From NCBI RefSeq assembly GCF_005938385.1, contig NZ_VCRA01000001.1, forward strand, positions 309,146 through 373,145: a DNA stretch of 64,000 nucleotides. The letters run 5' to 3'. The position numbers and the translations under genes were made by a program. The stretch is from Paenibacillus mesophilus (lineage in GTDB: Bacteria; Bacillota; Bacilli; Paenibacillales; NBRC-103111). The notes beneath the pieces were generated by a model that did no database searches, was not told the DNA's origin, and was given only the letters and a program-made list of their open reading frames with translations. Of this stretch, positions 24,764 to 32,756 are shown one piece after another (position 1 is the first letter of the stretch; the number at the start of each line of letters is the position of its first letter).

Positions 24764-25753
24764 TCATGTTTCTCTTATCACCAGCTGATGCGGCAAAATA
24801 ACGAGACCTTCTTCTTTCGCATCCGTATCGCTCTGCAGCTTCTGAATCAATATGCGGACCGAAGTATAGCCCAATTCGTACAACGGCTGCACGATAGTCG
24901 TGACGGTCGGGTTCGTAATCTCGGCCAGAAACGTTCCGTCAAAGCTGACGAGGCCGATTCGTTCGGAAACGGCAATCGATTTTTCTTTGATCCCTTTCAA
25001 TATAAACGATGCCTGCAAGTCCGAATGCGTAATGATGCCGTCAATGTTCATCCCTTTATCGACAATGCCGTTCACCGTTTCCTTGACGTGCTCGAACGAA
25101 TTTTTAGCTCCGGCGATCCGTTCGGGCCGAAACGGAATGCCCGCTTCCTTCAGCGCCGCTTTATACCCCTCGATCCGGGCGGTAACCGAGCTCGTTTCTC
25201 TGTTCCCGGTAATATAGGCGATTCGGGTATGCCCGCGGCGGATCAGCTCGTTGGTCGCTTCGTAACCGGCCTTCTTATTGTCGATCGTGACGCAAGTGGA
25301 GTCGATCCCCGGGTAATGTTCCGTACACAGCACAATCTTGTACTCGTCTGAGAGTTCTTCCAGCAATTCCTTGCTGGCGCTGGACGATACGAATACGATG
25401 CCTTCCGCCAAATTCGTCTTCAGCAAGTTGATGTACGTGTCCAATATCCATCTCTTCGATTCGATCGTACCGATAATGATATGGTAAGCATTGTCGTATG
25501 CGGCCGCCTGCGCGCCTCTCGCGATTTCCGAGAAATACGGGTTGGACATGGACGGCAGTACCATTACGATCGTTTGGCTTGCCTGTTTCCGTAAATTTTT
25601 GGCGAGCATATTCGGCTTGTAATTCATCTCTTTAATAACCTGCAGCACTTTGTTCTTCGTCGCGGGTTTTACGACCGGGTCGTTGTTCAGCACTCTGGAA
25701 ACGGTAGCCACGGATACGCCCGCCTGCTTGGCGACCTCTTTGATGGAGCTCAT
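24764..25753 (-). CDS. LacI/GalR-family transcriptional repressor
   Basis: 329 residues from the ATG at 25753, where MSSIKEVAKQAGVSVATVSR begins the helix-turn-helix; AAAGGAAG lies upstream and a longer in-frame ATG at 25843 would add an unrelated tail. The hinge VLNNDPVVKPATKNKV and the periplasmic-binding-like core (IVMVLPSMSNPYFSEIARG, ELIRRGHTRIAYITG, LVSFDGTFLAEITNP) are standard. The palindrome TGTAATCGATTACA lies 45 bases upstream of its own start (autoregulation). The same palindrome precedes the 2H gene and, twice, the binding-protein operon at 23522, so these three units form a probable regulon. The effector sugar is unknown. Confidence 0.93.
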   Translation of the reverse strand: MSSIKEVAKQAGVSVATVSRVLNNDPVVKPATKNKVLQVIKEMNYKPNMLAKNLRKQASQTIVMVLPSMSNPYFSEIARGAQAAAYDNAYHIIIGTIESKRWILDTYINLLKTNLAEGIVFVSSSASKELLEELSDEYKIVLCTEHYPGIDSTCVTIDNKKAGYEATNELIRRGHTRIAYITGNRETSSVTARIEGYKAALKEAGIPFRPERIAGAKNSFEHVKETVNGIVDKGMNIDGIITHSDLQASFILKGIKEKSIAVSERIGLVSFDGTFLAEITNPTVTTIVQPLYELGYTSVRILIQKLQSDTDAKEEGLVILPHQLVIRET

Positions 25754-25797
25754 GACGGACCTGTCTTCCTTTAAAGTATTGGCATTGCCGTTCAATC

Positions 25798-25811
25798 TGT
25801 AATCGATTACA
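25798..25811. promoter_or_regulatory. LacI-type operator, copy 4 (autoregulatory)
   Basis: TGTAATCGATTACA, perfect palindrome followed by AAAACG, upstream of the LacI gene start at 25753. Confidence 0.8.
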
Positions 25812-25944
25812 AAACGTGTTGCGATATAAAAATCATAGCACAAACGATCATAAATATCTATATTTTTCTGATGACAAAGGAACGGCGACCTGAATCGGTT
25901 GCGCCGCTCCTCCGACCACGATTTTATCCGAAAAGCAGTTCGCT

Positions 25945-27129
25945 CTATTCTATCGCCAGCCGCTTGAGCGCAATGCCGGCGAGCGCCGCCGCGCCTACGG
26001 CGATGCAGCTCTCGTCCGGATTGAACCGCGGACTGTGCAGCCCCGCCGCTCGATCCGCATCGGCCTGCGGACCCGAGCCGAGCCAGAAGAAGCAGCCTTT
26101 GGCGAAGCGCAAATATTCGGCGAAGTCTTCCCCGTACGTCATCGGAACCGGCTCCGACCGGTTATGCCGGCCAAGCAGCCCGTCGAGTACTTCGGCTGTG
26201 AAGCCCGTCAGCGTATCGTCATTCAGCACCGGCGGCACCTGCTCGATGTAACGGACTTTGCCGCTGCAGCGGTATGCTCTGCAAGTATCCTCGACGATTC
26301 TGGCAAGGATCGCCGGCATCCTCTCCCGCCACTGCGCGCTCAGATTGCGCACCGTTCCGGTCAATTCGACGCAGTCGGGGATAATATTGTTCGCCGTCCC
26401 GGCATGAATGGTTCCGATCGACACGACGACCCCTTCCGTCGGCGGAGTTTCCCGGCTGACCGCCGTCTGAAGAGCCATCACGACTGCGGACGCCGCCACG
26501 ATCGGGTCGATGCAAGCCTCCGGATAGCCTCCGTGACCGCCTTTGCCGTCTATTGTTATTTCCAGACGGTCGATCGAGCCCATCAGCACTCCGGTCTTCA
26601 GACCGACTGTGCCGGCCGGAATAGACGGCAAGTTGTGCAGGCCGTATATTTCCTCGACGCCATCCATGACACCCTGCCCGATCATCGCTTTCGCTCCGGC
26701 CAATATTTCCTCGGCCGACTGAAATATGAATCTGACCGTTCCATGCAGATCGGCTTGCCGCTCCGCGATGAGCTTCGCCGCTCCGAGCAGGACGGACGTG
26801 TGAACGTCGTGCCCGCAAGCATGCATTACCCCGGGCGTTTCGGAGGCGAAATCGAGTCCCGTCTCCTCCAGGATCGGCAGCGCGTCCATATCCGCGCGAA
26901 TCGCTATAGTCGGACCGCCGCTGCCGCCGTGCAGATCGGCAATGACGCCGTGACCGCCGACGCCGGTACGCACGCTCATACCGAGCCGTTTCAACCGTTC
27001 GGCTGCTATGGCGGCCGTACGGGATTCCTTGAAGCTAAGCTCCGGATGCCGATGCAGATCCCTGCGAAGCTCTATGAGCTCCGGCTCGATTCGCTTTGCT
27101 TGCTCCATGAGCCGCTCATACATGTCCAT
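25945..27129 (-). CDS. M20-family metallo-amidohydrolase (N-acyl amino acid amidohydrolase/hippurate hydrolase type)
   Basis: 394 residues, ATG at 27129 with GGGAGGT 7 bases upstream. Metal ligands of the M20D family can be read: Cys/His in VMHACGHDVHT (near residue 103), Glu pair in FQSAEEILAGAKAM (near 138), His in YGLHNLPS (near 163) and His in GLHSPRFNPDE near the C-terminus. IRADMDALPI is the usual conserved segment. The dimerisation domain (about 185-300) starts at ITIDGKGGHGGYPE. Members hydrolyse N-acyl or N-aryl amides of amino acids in the cytosol. It is a single gene between the LacI gene and a dispersed repeat; no operator of the TAATCGATTA type is seen before it. Confidence 0.92.
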   Translation of the reverse strand: MDMYERLMEQAKRIEPELIELRRDLHRHPELSFKESRTAAIAAERLKRLGMSVRTGVGGHGVIADLHGGSGGPTIAIRADMDALPILEETGLDFASETPGVMHACGHDVHTSVLLGAAKLIAERQADLHGTVRFIFQSAEEILAGAKAMIGQGVMDGVEEIYGLHNLPSIPAGTVGLKTGVLMGSIDRLEITIDGKGGHGGYPEACIDPIVAASAVVMALQTAVSRETPPTEGVVVSIGTIHAGTANNIIPDCVELTGTVRNLSAQWRERMPAILARIVEDTCRAYRCSGKVRYIEQVPPVLNDDTLTGFTAEVLDGLLGRHNRSEPVPMTYGEDFAEYLRFAKGCFFWLGSGPQADADRAAGLHSPRFNPDESCIAVGAAALAGIALKRLAIE

Positions 27130-27158
27130 CGTTCCTACCTCCCGATTTACTTCATCGA

Positions 27159-27276
27159 TAAGGAAAGTTTAAAATTCGCTAAAGCACTAAAGCGAAGTGA
27201 GACTTTCCTTACCAAGAGAAACTTCCTCTAAATCGCGGTCGCTCATCCTTGAAGTACGTCGATAGACGTTTTTCTT
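27159..27276. repeat. Interspersed palindromic repeat, copy 4 (complete A and B, inverted orientation)
   Basis: Hairpin A at 27159-27211 (TAAGGAAAGT ... ACTTTCCTTA, with CTAAAGCACTAAAG in the middle) and module B at 27214-27276, which on the minus strand starts AAGAAAAACGTCTATCGACG and ends near CTCTTGG. Module order and the 2-base junction match the copy at 33863-33979, there in the opposite orientation. Confidence 0.85.
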
Positions 27277-27603
27277 ATAATTCCGTCGTCCTTCAAGTCC
27301 CTTTTGTAAATCTCGAACAAGACGGCAGCCTTCTTCATCAGTCTGTGGCAATGTGGCGTTACGCGATGTAAACGCCTCCACAAAAGGAGTGCCATTCCTT
27401 CCCATATCTTAATCCCTATCGCTCCCGCATGACAAGAAAAACGTCCGCTTGAGCGAATAGCGGTTTTATGCCCGTACTATTTGCCTGGATGTAAAAATAA
27501 GAGATGATCGGAACTCTTATCTCGGAGCAAATGGCCCTGATGCGGGTCATTCGCCTTCAATTAGAGCTGCAATCATCTCCTATTTACGGTAAAGCGCCGT
27601 CTG
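27277..27603. other. Intergenic stretch, nothing recognised
   Basis: About 330 bases between the repeat and the Rieske gene. A short minus-strand open frame (27187-27405) overlaps the repeat, has no convincing start site and matches nothing I know. An AAGAAAAACGTCC at about 27434 may be the beginning of a decayed repeat B module. Confidence 0.4.
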
Positions 27604-27993
27604 TTATTTCTTATCCGCCGTGACCGGCTCCTCTTCGTTCCTTCCAATGACAATGCCGATTCGGCCTTCTTCTATGCGGACCGGGTAGCTGCGCGTCCGC
27701 ACCTTCCCGTCGAACAGCGACTTGCCCGTCTTGATGTCGAATTCCCAGCCGTGCCACGGACAGCGGACGATTTCCCGGTCTTTGCCGTAAATGTACTCGT
27801 ACACATCTGAAGCGAGCATCGTTCCGCATACAGGACCTTTGCAAAGCTTGGCGCCCTGATGCGGGCAGTAATTATGGATGGCGTAATACTCACCCTTGAT
27901 GTTGTACACGCCGATCGACCGCCCGGACACATCCACCGTTCGGAACGAACCTTCCGGAATATCCGCGGCGTTCCCCACATAATGTACAGCCAT
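27604..27993 (-). CDS. Rieske [2Fe-2S] ferredoxin-like protein
   Basis: 129 residues from the ATG at 27993 (AAGGA 9 bases upstream); an in-frame ATG at 28113 lies inside the previous gene and is rejected. The two cluster-binding boxes are NYCPHQGAKLCKG (Cys-x-His, near residue 44) and VRCPWHGWEFDIKTG (Cys-x-x-His, near residue 80), with GKVRTRSYPVRIEEGRIGIVI closing the fold. It is of the size of ferredoxin components or NirD-like proteins that feed electrons to oxygenases. It follows the amidohydrolase gene at 28014-29069 by 20 bases, so the two are probably one operon. No oxygenase subunit gene is seen here. Confidence 0.9.
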   Translation of the reverse strand: MAVHYVGNAADIPEGSFRTVDVSGRSIGVYNIKGEYYAIHNYCPHQGAKLCKGPVCGTMLASDVYEYIYGKDREIVRCPWHGWEFDIKTGKSLFDGKVRTRSYPVRIEEGRIGIVIGRNEEEPVTADKK

Positions 27994-28013
27994 GTCGAGA
28001 TTCCTTCCCTTCC

Positions 28014-29069
28014 TTACAAGCTGAACAGCTTCTTGGCATTGGCGTATAAAATGGCTTCCCTCGCCCGCTCCGTTAATCCCGGCAAAATTTTCGACGGATC
28101 GTCGAAATCCCAATCCGGATAGCCGCTCGCGAAGAGCAGCATGTTCTCCGCGTCCGTCATCTCGAACAGGAAGCGCATATGCTCCGGATTGTCCGATTCG
28201 TCGATCGGCTGGGTCGTCAAATAGAAATGGTCGCGAATCGTTTGGCTCGGCTTTTTCTTAAGTCCGGGCACGGTCGCGCGCAGCGCATTGTAGTTCCGGT
28301 CCATCCGCCACATCAGGTGAGGAAGCCAGGAGACGCCGCTTCCGGCAATGATGAATTTCAGGGACGGGAACCGCTCCGGCACGCCTTCACCGATTAGGCT
28401 GATCATATGCGCGATCAGGCTTTGCGGGAGAGCCGTATGAAATTGAAAATAGTCGCTGACGTATCCGGCGGCCGTAGGCGGATTCGCAATGCCTCCCCCT
28501 TCCGTGCCGGGATGGATCGCAATTGGCAAACCGTGGCGTTCCGCGGCCTCGTAGATCGGATAGTAGCGCCGCTGCCCGTATGGGACCGGAGCGCCGCTGC
28601 TCAAGCTAATCTGCACGATGCCGGGATGCCCCCCGATCCGGTCGATCTCCCGTGCCGCTTGCAGCGGATCTTGCGTGGCGACGGTCATCGCGCCTTTATA
28701 CCTCGGGCTGGCCGTCAGCCAGCGCTCGATCAAATGATCGTTGTACGCCGATGCCAATGCGGCCGAATAGTCGGGATCGGAATGAACGGATATCGCATAC
28801 ATGCCGCCCGTCAAAATCGCATACTCCATATGGTAGGCGTCCATAAAGGTTTTGCTTAGCAGCTCCGGATCGGCGGCCGCATTCGCTCCTTCCGGCTCGT
28901 ACGTGCAGTCGATGTGCGCTCTTCCCGGCGGCCCGTAAGTTCGCGGGGACCGGAGGTCGAACTGGCTCACTTGGGATTTCCAAGGCTCCTGCAAATACGG
29001 CAGCAGCTCTTTAGGCTGCTTGAATGCATGGTGAACGTTGCAGTCTATTACTTTTGTCGCCGGTTTCAT
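28014..29069 (-). CDS. Amidohydrolase-family (COG2159) protein with altered metal-site motifs
   Basis: 351 residues, ATG at 29069 with AAAGGATG upstream. It belongs to the TIM-barrel group with gamma-resorcylate decarboxylase-type enzymes. It parallels the protein at 30024-31073 over its whole length (TKVIDC.VHHAFK, YMTVA.QDP, GLPIAIHPGTEG, WLPHLMWRMDRNYNALR). Two motif positions differ from that paralogue: the N-terminal DCDVHH is DCNVHH, and the C-terminal SSDFPHWDFD is ASGYPDWDFD, so the Asp usually needed at the metal and the following His are lost. It may therefore be inactive or use another chemistry. A promoter element shared with two other genes lies 69 bases upstream. Confidence 0.85.
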   Translation of the reverse strand: MKPATKVIDCNVHHAFKQPKELLPYLQEPWKSQVSQFDLRSPRTYGPPGRAHIDCTYEPEGANAAADPELLSKTFMDAYHMEYAILTGGMYAISVHSDPDYSAALASAYNDHLIERWLTASPRYKGAMTVATQDPLQAAREIDRIGGHPGIVQISLSSGAPVPYGQRRYYPIYEAAERHGLPIAIHPGTEGGGIANPPTAAGYVSDYFQFHTALPQSLIAHMISLIGEGVPERFPSLKFIIAGSGVSWLPHLMWRMDRNYNALRATVPGLKKKPSQTIRDHFYLTTQPIDESDNPEHMRFLFEMTDAENMLLFASGYPDWDFDDPSKILPGLTERAREAILYANAKKLFSL

Positions 29070-29111
29070 ATCGCTGACCCCATCCTTTCCCGGTAATTTG
29101 TTTTCCTGCTA

Positions 29112-29180
29112 AGTATAGAAAAAAAGGGAACCTTCCACGATAAAGAAATCAACGATTATTTGGACGATTCAACAGTCGCG
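29112..29180 (-). promoter_or_regulatory. Shared bipartite activator element and -10 box, site 1
   Basis: Minus-strand -10 TATACT (29117-29112). Starting 21 bases upstream of it is CGATAAAGAAATC (29138-29150), then after 8 bases TTTGGACGATTCAACA (29159-29174). The same two blocks with the same two spacings recur at 31113-31175 and, degenerate, at 32667-32735. No good -35 is seen, as expected for activator-dependent promoters. The AraC gene at 29232 starts divergently next to it. Confidence 0.7.
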
Positions 29181-29231
29181 AAAGGAGAATCAAACCGGAT
29201 CACTAATTACATAAGAGGGAGGTGGATTCCA

Positions 29232-30011
29232 ATGTTTGATCTGGATTCCGTATTAGTCGAGGAAGTGGGCCCCGACTGGACCAAGGCGGAGTCCGTCATG
29301 GAGTTCGACGTATTCCTGTTCGTCGAGAGCGGCTGCCTGACCTATTGCATCGACGGGCATCGCCTCTCCTTGACCAAAGGCGATCTTTTGTACTTTCCTG
29401 GCGGGAGCTTACGCTACGCCACCGGCGATGGCGTTCATGACCATCAGAAATATGCGGCTATCTTCCGGGTAAATCCCGGCGGGACCTCGATACCGCTGCT
29501 GGACAACCGGCGGTACCATCTCGTCCGCAGCCGCAATTACGATTACGTGAAGCAGCGCTTCTCGCTGCTCGTTCAGCAGTGGCTCGGCAAGCTGCCGCAC
29601 TATGAAACCATCTGCAAAGGCATCGTGGTCGAACTGCTCGGAATCGCCGAACGCGAGATGGAGAACGCCCGTTTCCCCGCCAAGAAGCTGTCTCTCGTGA
29701 CCGAAATTCAGCATTACATCCTTGCGCACTACCGGGAGCAGATCCGCATCGAATTGCTGGCGGAGCTTGTGGACCGGACGCCGAATTATGTGACGAAAAT
29801 ATTCCGGGAAGTGACCGGGCATACTCCGATCGGCTATTTACACCAGGTCCGCATTACCGCCGCGCGCGAACTGCTCGTCAACAGCAGCATGACGATCGGA
29901 CAAATCGCGGACCTGCTCGGGTTTTGCGACCAATCCTACTTCAATCGGGTATACAAAAAAATGATGGGATATCCCCCTTCCAGCCACTTGAAGGAAAAGA
30001 GAGCCGATTAG
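29232..30011 (+). CDS. AraC-family transcriptional regulator
   Basis: 259 residues from the ATG at 29232, preceded by GGGAGGTG; an in-frame ATG at 29160 lies inside the regulatory element and is less likely. The cupin-like sensor part has CLTYCIDGHRLSLTKGDLLYFPGG; the C-terminal 100 residues carry the double helix-turn-helix (IELLAELVDRTPNYVTKIFRE and IGQIADLLGFCDQSYFNRVYKK, then GYPPSSHLK). It is divergent from the amidohydrolase/Rieske operon and convergent with the second amidohydrolase gene at 30024. The shared element at 29138, 31139 and 32693 is the best candidate for its binding site, so it probably activates both amidohydrolase genes and the binding-protein gene at 31281. Confidence 0.88.
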   Translation: MFDLDSVLVEEVGPDWTKAESVMEFDVFLFVESGCLTYCIDGHRLSLTKGDLLYFPGGSLRYATGDGVHDHQKYAAIFRVNPGGTSIPLLDNRRYHLVRSRNYDYVKQRFSLLVQQWLGKLPHYETICKGIVVELLGIAEREMENARFPAKKLSLVTEIQHYILAHYREQIRIELLAELVDRTPNYVTKIFREVTGHTPIGYLHQVRITAARELLVNSSMTIGQIADLLGFCDQSYFNRVYKKMMGYPPSSHLKEKRAD

Positions 30012-30020
30012 CCGGCTCTC
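29999..30020. terminator. Bidirectional terminator between convergent genes
   Basis: GAGAGCCG/CGGCTCTC hairpin flanked by AAAAGA and TCTTT. It overlaps the stop codon of the AraC gene and serves the convergent amidohydrolase gene as well. Confidence 0.75.
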
Positions 30021-30023
30021 TCT

Positions 30024-31073
30024 TTAGTTCAAGCTATACAGCTGCTTCGCATTCCCGCACATGATTTTGTGCTTGGCTTCGGCGGACACATTTTTCAATA
30101 TCATGAACGGATCGTCGAAATCCCAATGCGGAAAGTCGCTCGAGAACAGCAAAATGTTCTCCGCATCCATCATCTCGAATATTTGCAGCAAATGTTTCGG
30201 GTTGTCCGGCTCCTCGATCGGCTGCGTCGTCAAATAGCAGTGCTCGCGGATGTAGCGGCTCGGCATTTTTTTCAGCCATGGGGTCGTGGAGCGCAGCGCC
30301 TTGAAGTTTTTGTCCATCCGCCACATCAGGTGAGGAAGCCACGCTACGCCCCCTTCGACCAGGACGAACTTCAAGCGGGGGAACTTCTCGAACACGCCCT
30401 CGCATATTAGGCTGACCAGATGTGCCATAAAATTTTGCGATAGCGAAGTATGCCATTGCATATAGTTGCTTACAAATCCCGCCGCCGTAGGCGGGTTGGA
30501 CGTGCCGCTGCCTTCGCTGCCCGGATGGATGGCGACGGGCAAGCCGTGCCGCTCCGCCGCTTCGTAGATCGGGTGGTAGTACCGGTGTCCATACGGGATA
30601 CGGGCCGCGCTTGCCAATATGAGCTGCACGACGTCCGGGTGAGGCGCAATCCGGTCTATTTCGCGCACGGCCTGCTGCGGGTCCTGGACGGCGACGGTCA
30701 TCGACCCTTTGAACTTCGGATTGCGGGGGAGCCATTCCGCGATCAGATGATCGTTGTAGGCTGCCGCGACGGCGGCGGCGTAATCAGCGTGAGGATGAAC
30801 CGAAATATCGTAAGTGCCTCCGGTCAGAATGGCAAACTCCATATCGTACGGCTCGATCAAATAGTCGGTCAGCAGCCCGGGATCGGCTGCGGCGCTTTCT
30901 CCATCATCCGCATAGGCATCTTTGCGGTGCACCCCGATCGGCGAGGCGTACGCGCCCGCCCCGCCCCCCGGAATAACGCCGCTCCAATGCTTTCTCAAAT
31001 ATGTCATATACTGTCTATGATCCTTGAACGCATGATGCACATCGCAATCGATCACTTTGGTTATCTGTTTCAT
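30024..31073 (-). CDS. Amidohydrolase-family (COG2159) enzyme, gamma-resorcylate-decarboxylase-like group
   Basis: 349 residues, ATG at 31073 with AAGGGATG upstream. The metal-binding motifs of the group are intact: DCDVHH at residues about 8-13, His in PVAIHPGSEG (near 168), and Asp in LLFSSDFPHWDFDDP near residue 318. Relatives decarboxylate aromatic acids or hydrolyse C-C or C-N bonds; the substrate here is not readable. It is a paralogue of the gene at 28014, which has lost some of these residues. The gene is monocistronic, ends at the shared terminator at 29999-30020, and its promoter carries the bipartite element at 31113-31175. Confidence 0.88.
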   Translation of the reverse strand: MKQITKVIDCDVHHAFKDHRQYMTYLRKHWSGVIPGGGAGAYASPIGVHRKDAYADDGESAAADPGLLTDYLIEPYDMEFAILTGGTYDISVHPHADYAAAVAAAYNDHLIAEWLPRNPKFKGSMTVAVQDPQQAVREIDRIAPHPDVVQLILASAARIPYGHRYYHPIYEAAERHGLPVAIHPGSEGSGTSNPPTAAGFVSNYMQWHTSLSQNFMAHLVSLICEGVFEKFPRLKFVLVEGGVAWLPHLMWRMDKNFKALRSTTPWLKKMPSRYIREHCYLTTQPIEEPDNPKHLLQIFEMMDAENILLFSSDFPHWDFDDPFMILKNVSAEAKHKIMCGNAKQLYSLN

Positions 31074-31112
31074 TCCGCCATCCCTTTCGTTGCTTCGTAT
31101 CGGTTCATGTCA

Positions 31113-31175
31113 AGTATAGAAACATTCCGGCCGTTTCACGATAAAGAAATCTATCCTTTTTTGGACGATTCAACA
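31113..31175 (-). promoter_or_regulatory. Shared bipartite activator element and -10 box, site 2
   Basis: -10 TATACT (31118-31113), CGATAAAGAAATC at 31139-31151 (21 bases from the -10) and TTTGGACGATTCAACA at 31160-31175 (8 bases further). Both blocks are identical in sequence and spacing to site 1. The element starts 66 bases before the amidohydrolase ATG at 31073. Confidence 0.72.
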
Positions 31176-31280
31176 TCTTGCGTCTTATCATCGTCATGTA
31201 GTCGTCATAGAGCGCAGCAAGCCCTCCGCCATCGTCCTTGTATCGGCGATAGTCGAAGGGCTATGAGCTAGGGGTAACCG

Positions 31281-32624
31281 CTATTTCGCGCCTATTATTT
31301 CGGCGATTTTTTTGTCGATCTCTTCCGCCGCTTCTCTTAGCGCCGTATTGCTGTCCTTCTGGTCTCGGATCACTTCGGCCGCTTTACTCACCAATATGCC
31401 GGATGCCGCGCTATCGTATTTGGTCGGTTTTGTCGCCGCAGGTATTTTGTTGATTTGCAAAGCTTTCATATTTTTCGACTGCAGGAAGCTTTCGCCTTTC
31501 CCGAGGGAATCTTTGACGGCCGGCTCTTTCAGCGTCGGAAAACGGAGGAGCCCGCCCCCTTCGATCTGCACTTCTGCGGACGTCAGCACGGAAATAATAT
31601 GCGCCGCCATTTCCTGGTTGCCGTTAGCTGACGAAACAGCCCACACCGCACCGAAATATTGCGTTCCGATCCCCGGCGCTTCCTTGAACGTCGGAAGGGA
31701 AACGATATCCCAATTGAATCCGTTCCCTTTCTTCTCCAAATCGATCAGATTCGGGTACACGGCATTGCCGGCCCATATCGCCACATTGCGTTTCGTTATA
31801 AACGCTTTCTGGCCGGACGCGTCGAAATCCGCCGGATCGACTGCCCCTCCAGCCTTGTAAAGCGCGGCGAACGTATCGATGATTCGCTTGAAGCCTTCCG
31901 TCTGAACAAGCGCTTTCTCGGCCTTCGGGTCGACAAACGGGAGCGACAGCTGGTTTTGGCCCAGCATGTTGCCGAGATTGAACATGATCCCGCGAATGCC
32001 GTCCTGCGGCCTGTTCAGTTTAACGACCATGTCCCTGAGTTCCGGGCTATCCCAGGTCATGCCGCTTTTCGGATAGGCGACTCCGTAACGGTCGAATATT
32101 TCTTTGTTATAGAATAAGGCCGTCGAGCCGTATGTCCAAGGCAATCCGAACAGCTCGCCCTTGTCGGATATCCCGCGGATCGATTGGAGCATCGGGTCCT
32201 CGAATACGGTAAGATCGATTTTGTGCTTTTTGACGACTGGCTCCAGATCGGCCAACAAACCGCGTTCCAGCAAAGCGGGAATACCTGTCGTCGTGGTCAA
32301 ATAAATATCGGGTATTTTTTTGGCCGCGATCAGGCTGTCCAGTCCGTTTCCGGGATCGCTCGGGTTAATATGCTCGATTTTGACATTCGGGAATTTCTTC
32401 CTGATGTGCGGCTCGACGTAATCTCTGTAGTAGTCGGGCGACACTGTCGGATTGTACATGGTCAATGTGGCTGCTTGGCTGTAATCGAACGATGTGTCGG
32501 ACGCTTTGCCCGCCTCCCCCTCCGTCTTCCCCGCTTCCGGCTTGCCGCCGCATCCGGCCGCTCCCATGACGAGCAGCGCCAATGCAAGCAGTCCGCTTGC
32601 TTTCAGGAACCGTTGTTTTCTCAT
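31281..32624 (-). CDS. ABC transporter extracellular solute-binding lipoprotein
   Basis: 447 residues, ATG at 32624 with AAGGGG 6-7 bases upstream. Signal peptide ends in a lipobox (AAGC, about residue 25). The fold is that of the other three binding proteins here: ATLTMYNPTVSPDYYRDYVE, ALFYNKEIFDRYGVAYPK, MTWDSPELRDMVVKLN and a C-terminal ALREAAEEIDKKIAEIIGAK helix. Unlike the others it has no beta-helix gene behind it; the next gene downstream is the amidohydrolase at 31073. Its promoter has a degenerate copy of the element found at both amidohydrolase promoters, suggesting it delivers a substrate of that pathway. No permease is encoded nearby. Confidence 0.9.
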   Translation of the reverse strand: MRKQRFLKASGLLALALLVMGAAGCGGKPEAGKTEGEAGKASDTSFDYSQAATLTMYNPTVSPDYYRDYVEPHIRKKFPNVKIEHINPSDPGNGLDSLIAAKKIPDIYLTTTTGIPALLERGLLADLEPVVKKHKIDLTVFEDPMLQSIRGISDKGELFGLPWTYGSTALFYNKEIFDRYGVAYPKSGMTWDSPELRDMVVKLNRPQDGIRGIMFNLGNMLGQNQLSLPFVDPKAEKALVQTEGFKRIIDTFAALYKAGGAVDPADFDASGQKAFITKRNVAIWAGNAVYPNLIDLEKKGNGFNWDIVSLPTFKEAPGIGTQYFGAVWAVSSANGNQEMAAHIISVLTSAEVQIEGGGLLRFPTLKEPAVKDSLGKGESFLQSKNMKALQINKIPAATKPTKYDSAASGILVSKAAEVIRDQKDSNTALREAAEEIDKKIAEIIGAK

Positions 32625-32666
32625 CCCATACCCCTTCTCTCATACGATAAGTGTCAATTCACCATG

Positions 32667-32735
32667 ATTATATTGTAAAGGCTTTCAAAGCGACATAAAC
32701 GATTCCACATTTATTTGGACCATTCTACAATCGCG
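32667..32735 (-). promoter_or_regulatory. Shared bipartite activator element, -10 box and cre-like site, site 3
   Basis: -10 TATAAT (32672-32667). First block ACATAAACGATTC (32693-32705) matches sites 1 and 2 at 8 of 13 positions; second block TTTGGACCATTCTACA (32714-32729) matches 14 of 16. Distances (21 bases from the -10, 8 between blocks, 69 to the ATG) equal those of site 1. TGTAAAGGCTTTCA at 32674-32687 fits the cre consensus at 13 of 14 positions and would block this promoter. Confidence 0.65.
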
Positions 32736-32756
32736 CCGAAATTCGGGATGATGGTA

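Noticed and set aside
27187..27405. Minus-strand 72-codon open frame
   Set aside because: It overlaps a dispersed repeat, lacks a good ribosome site, and no domain is recognisable.
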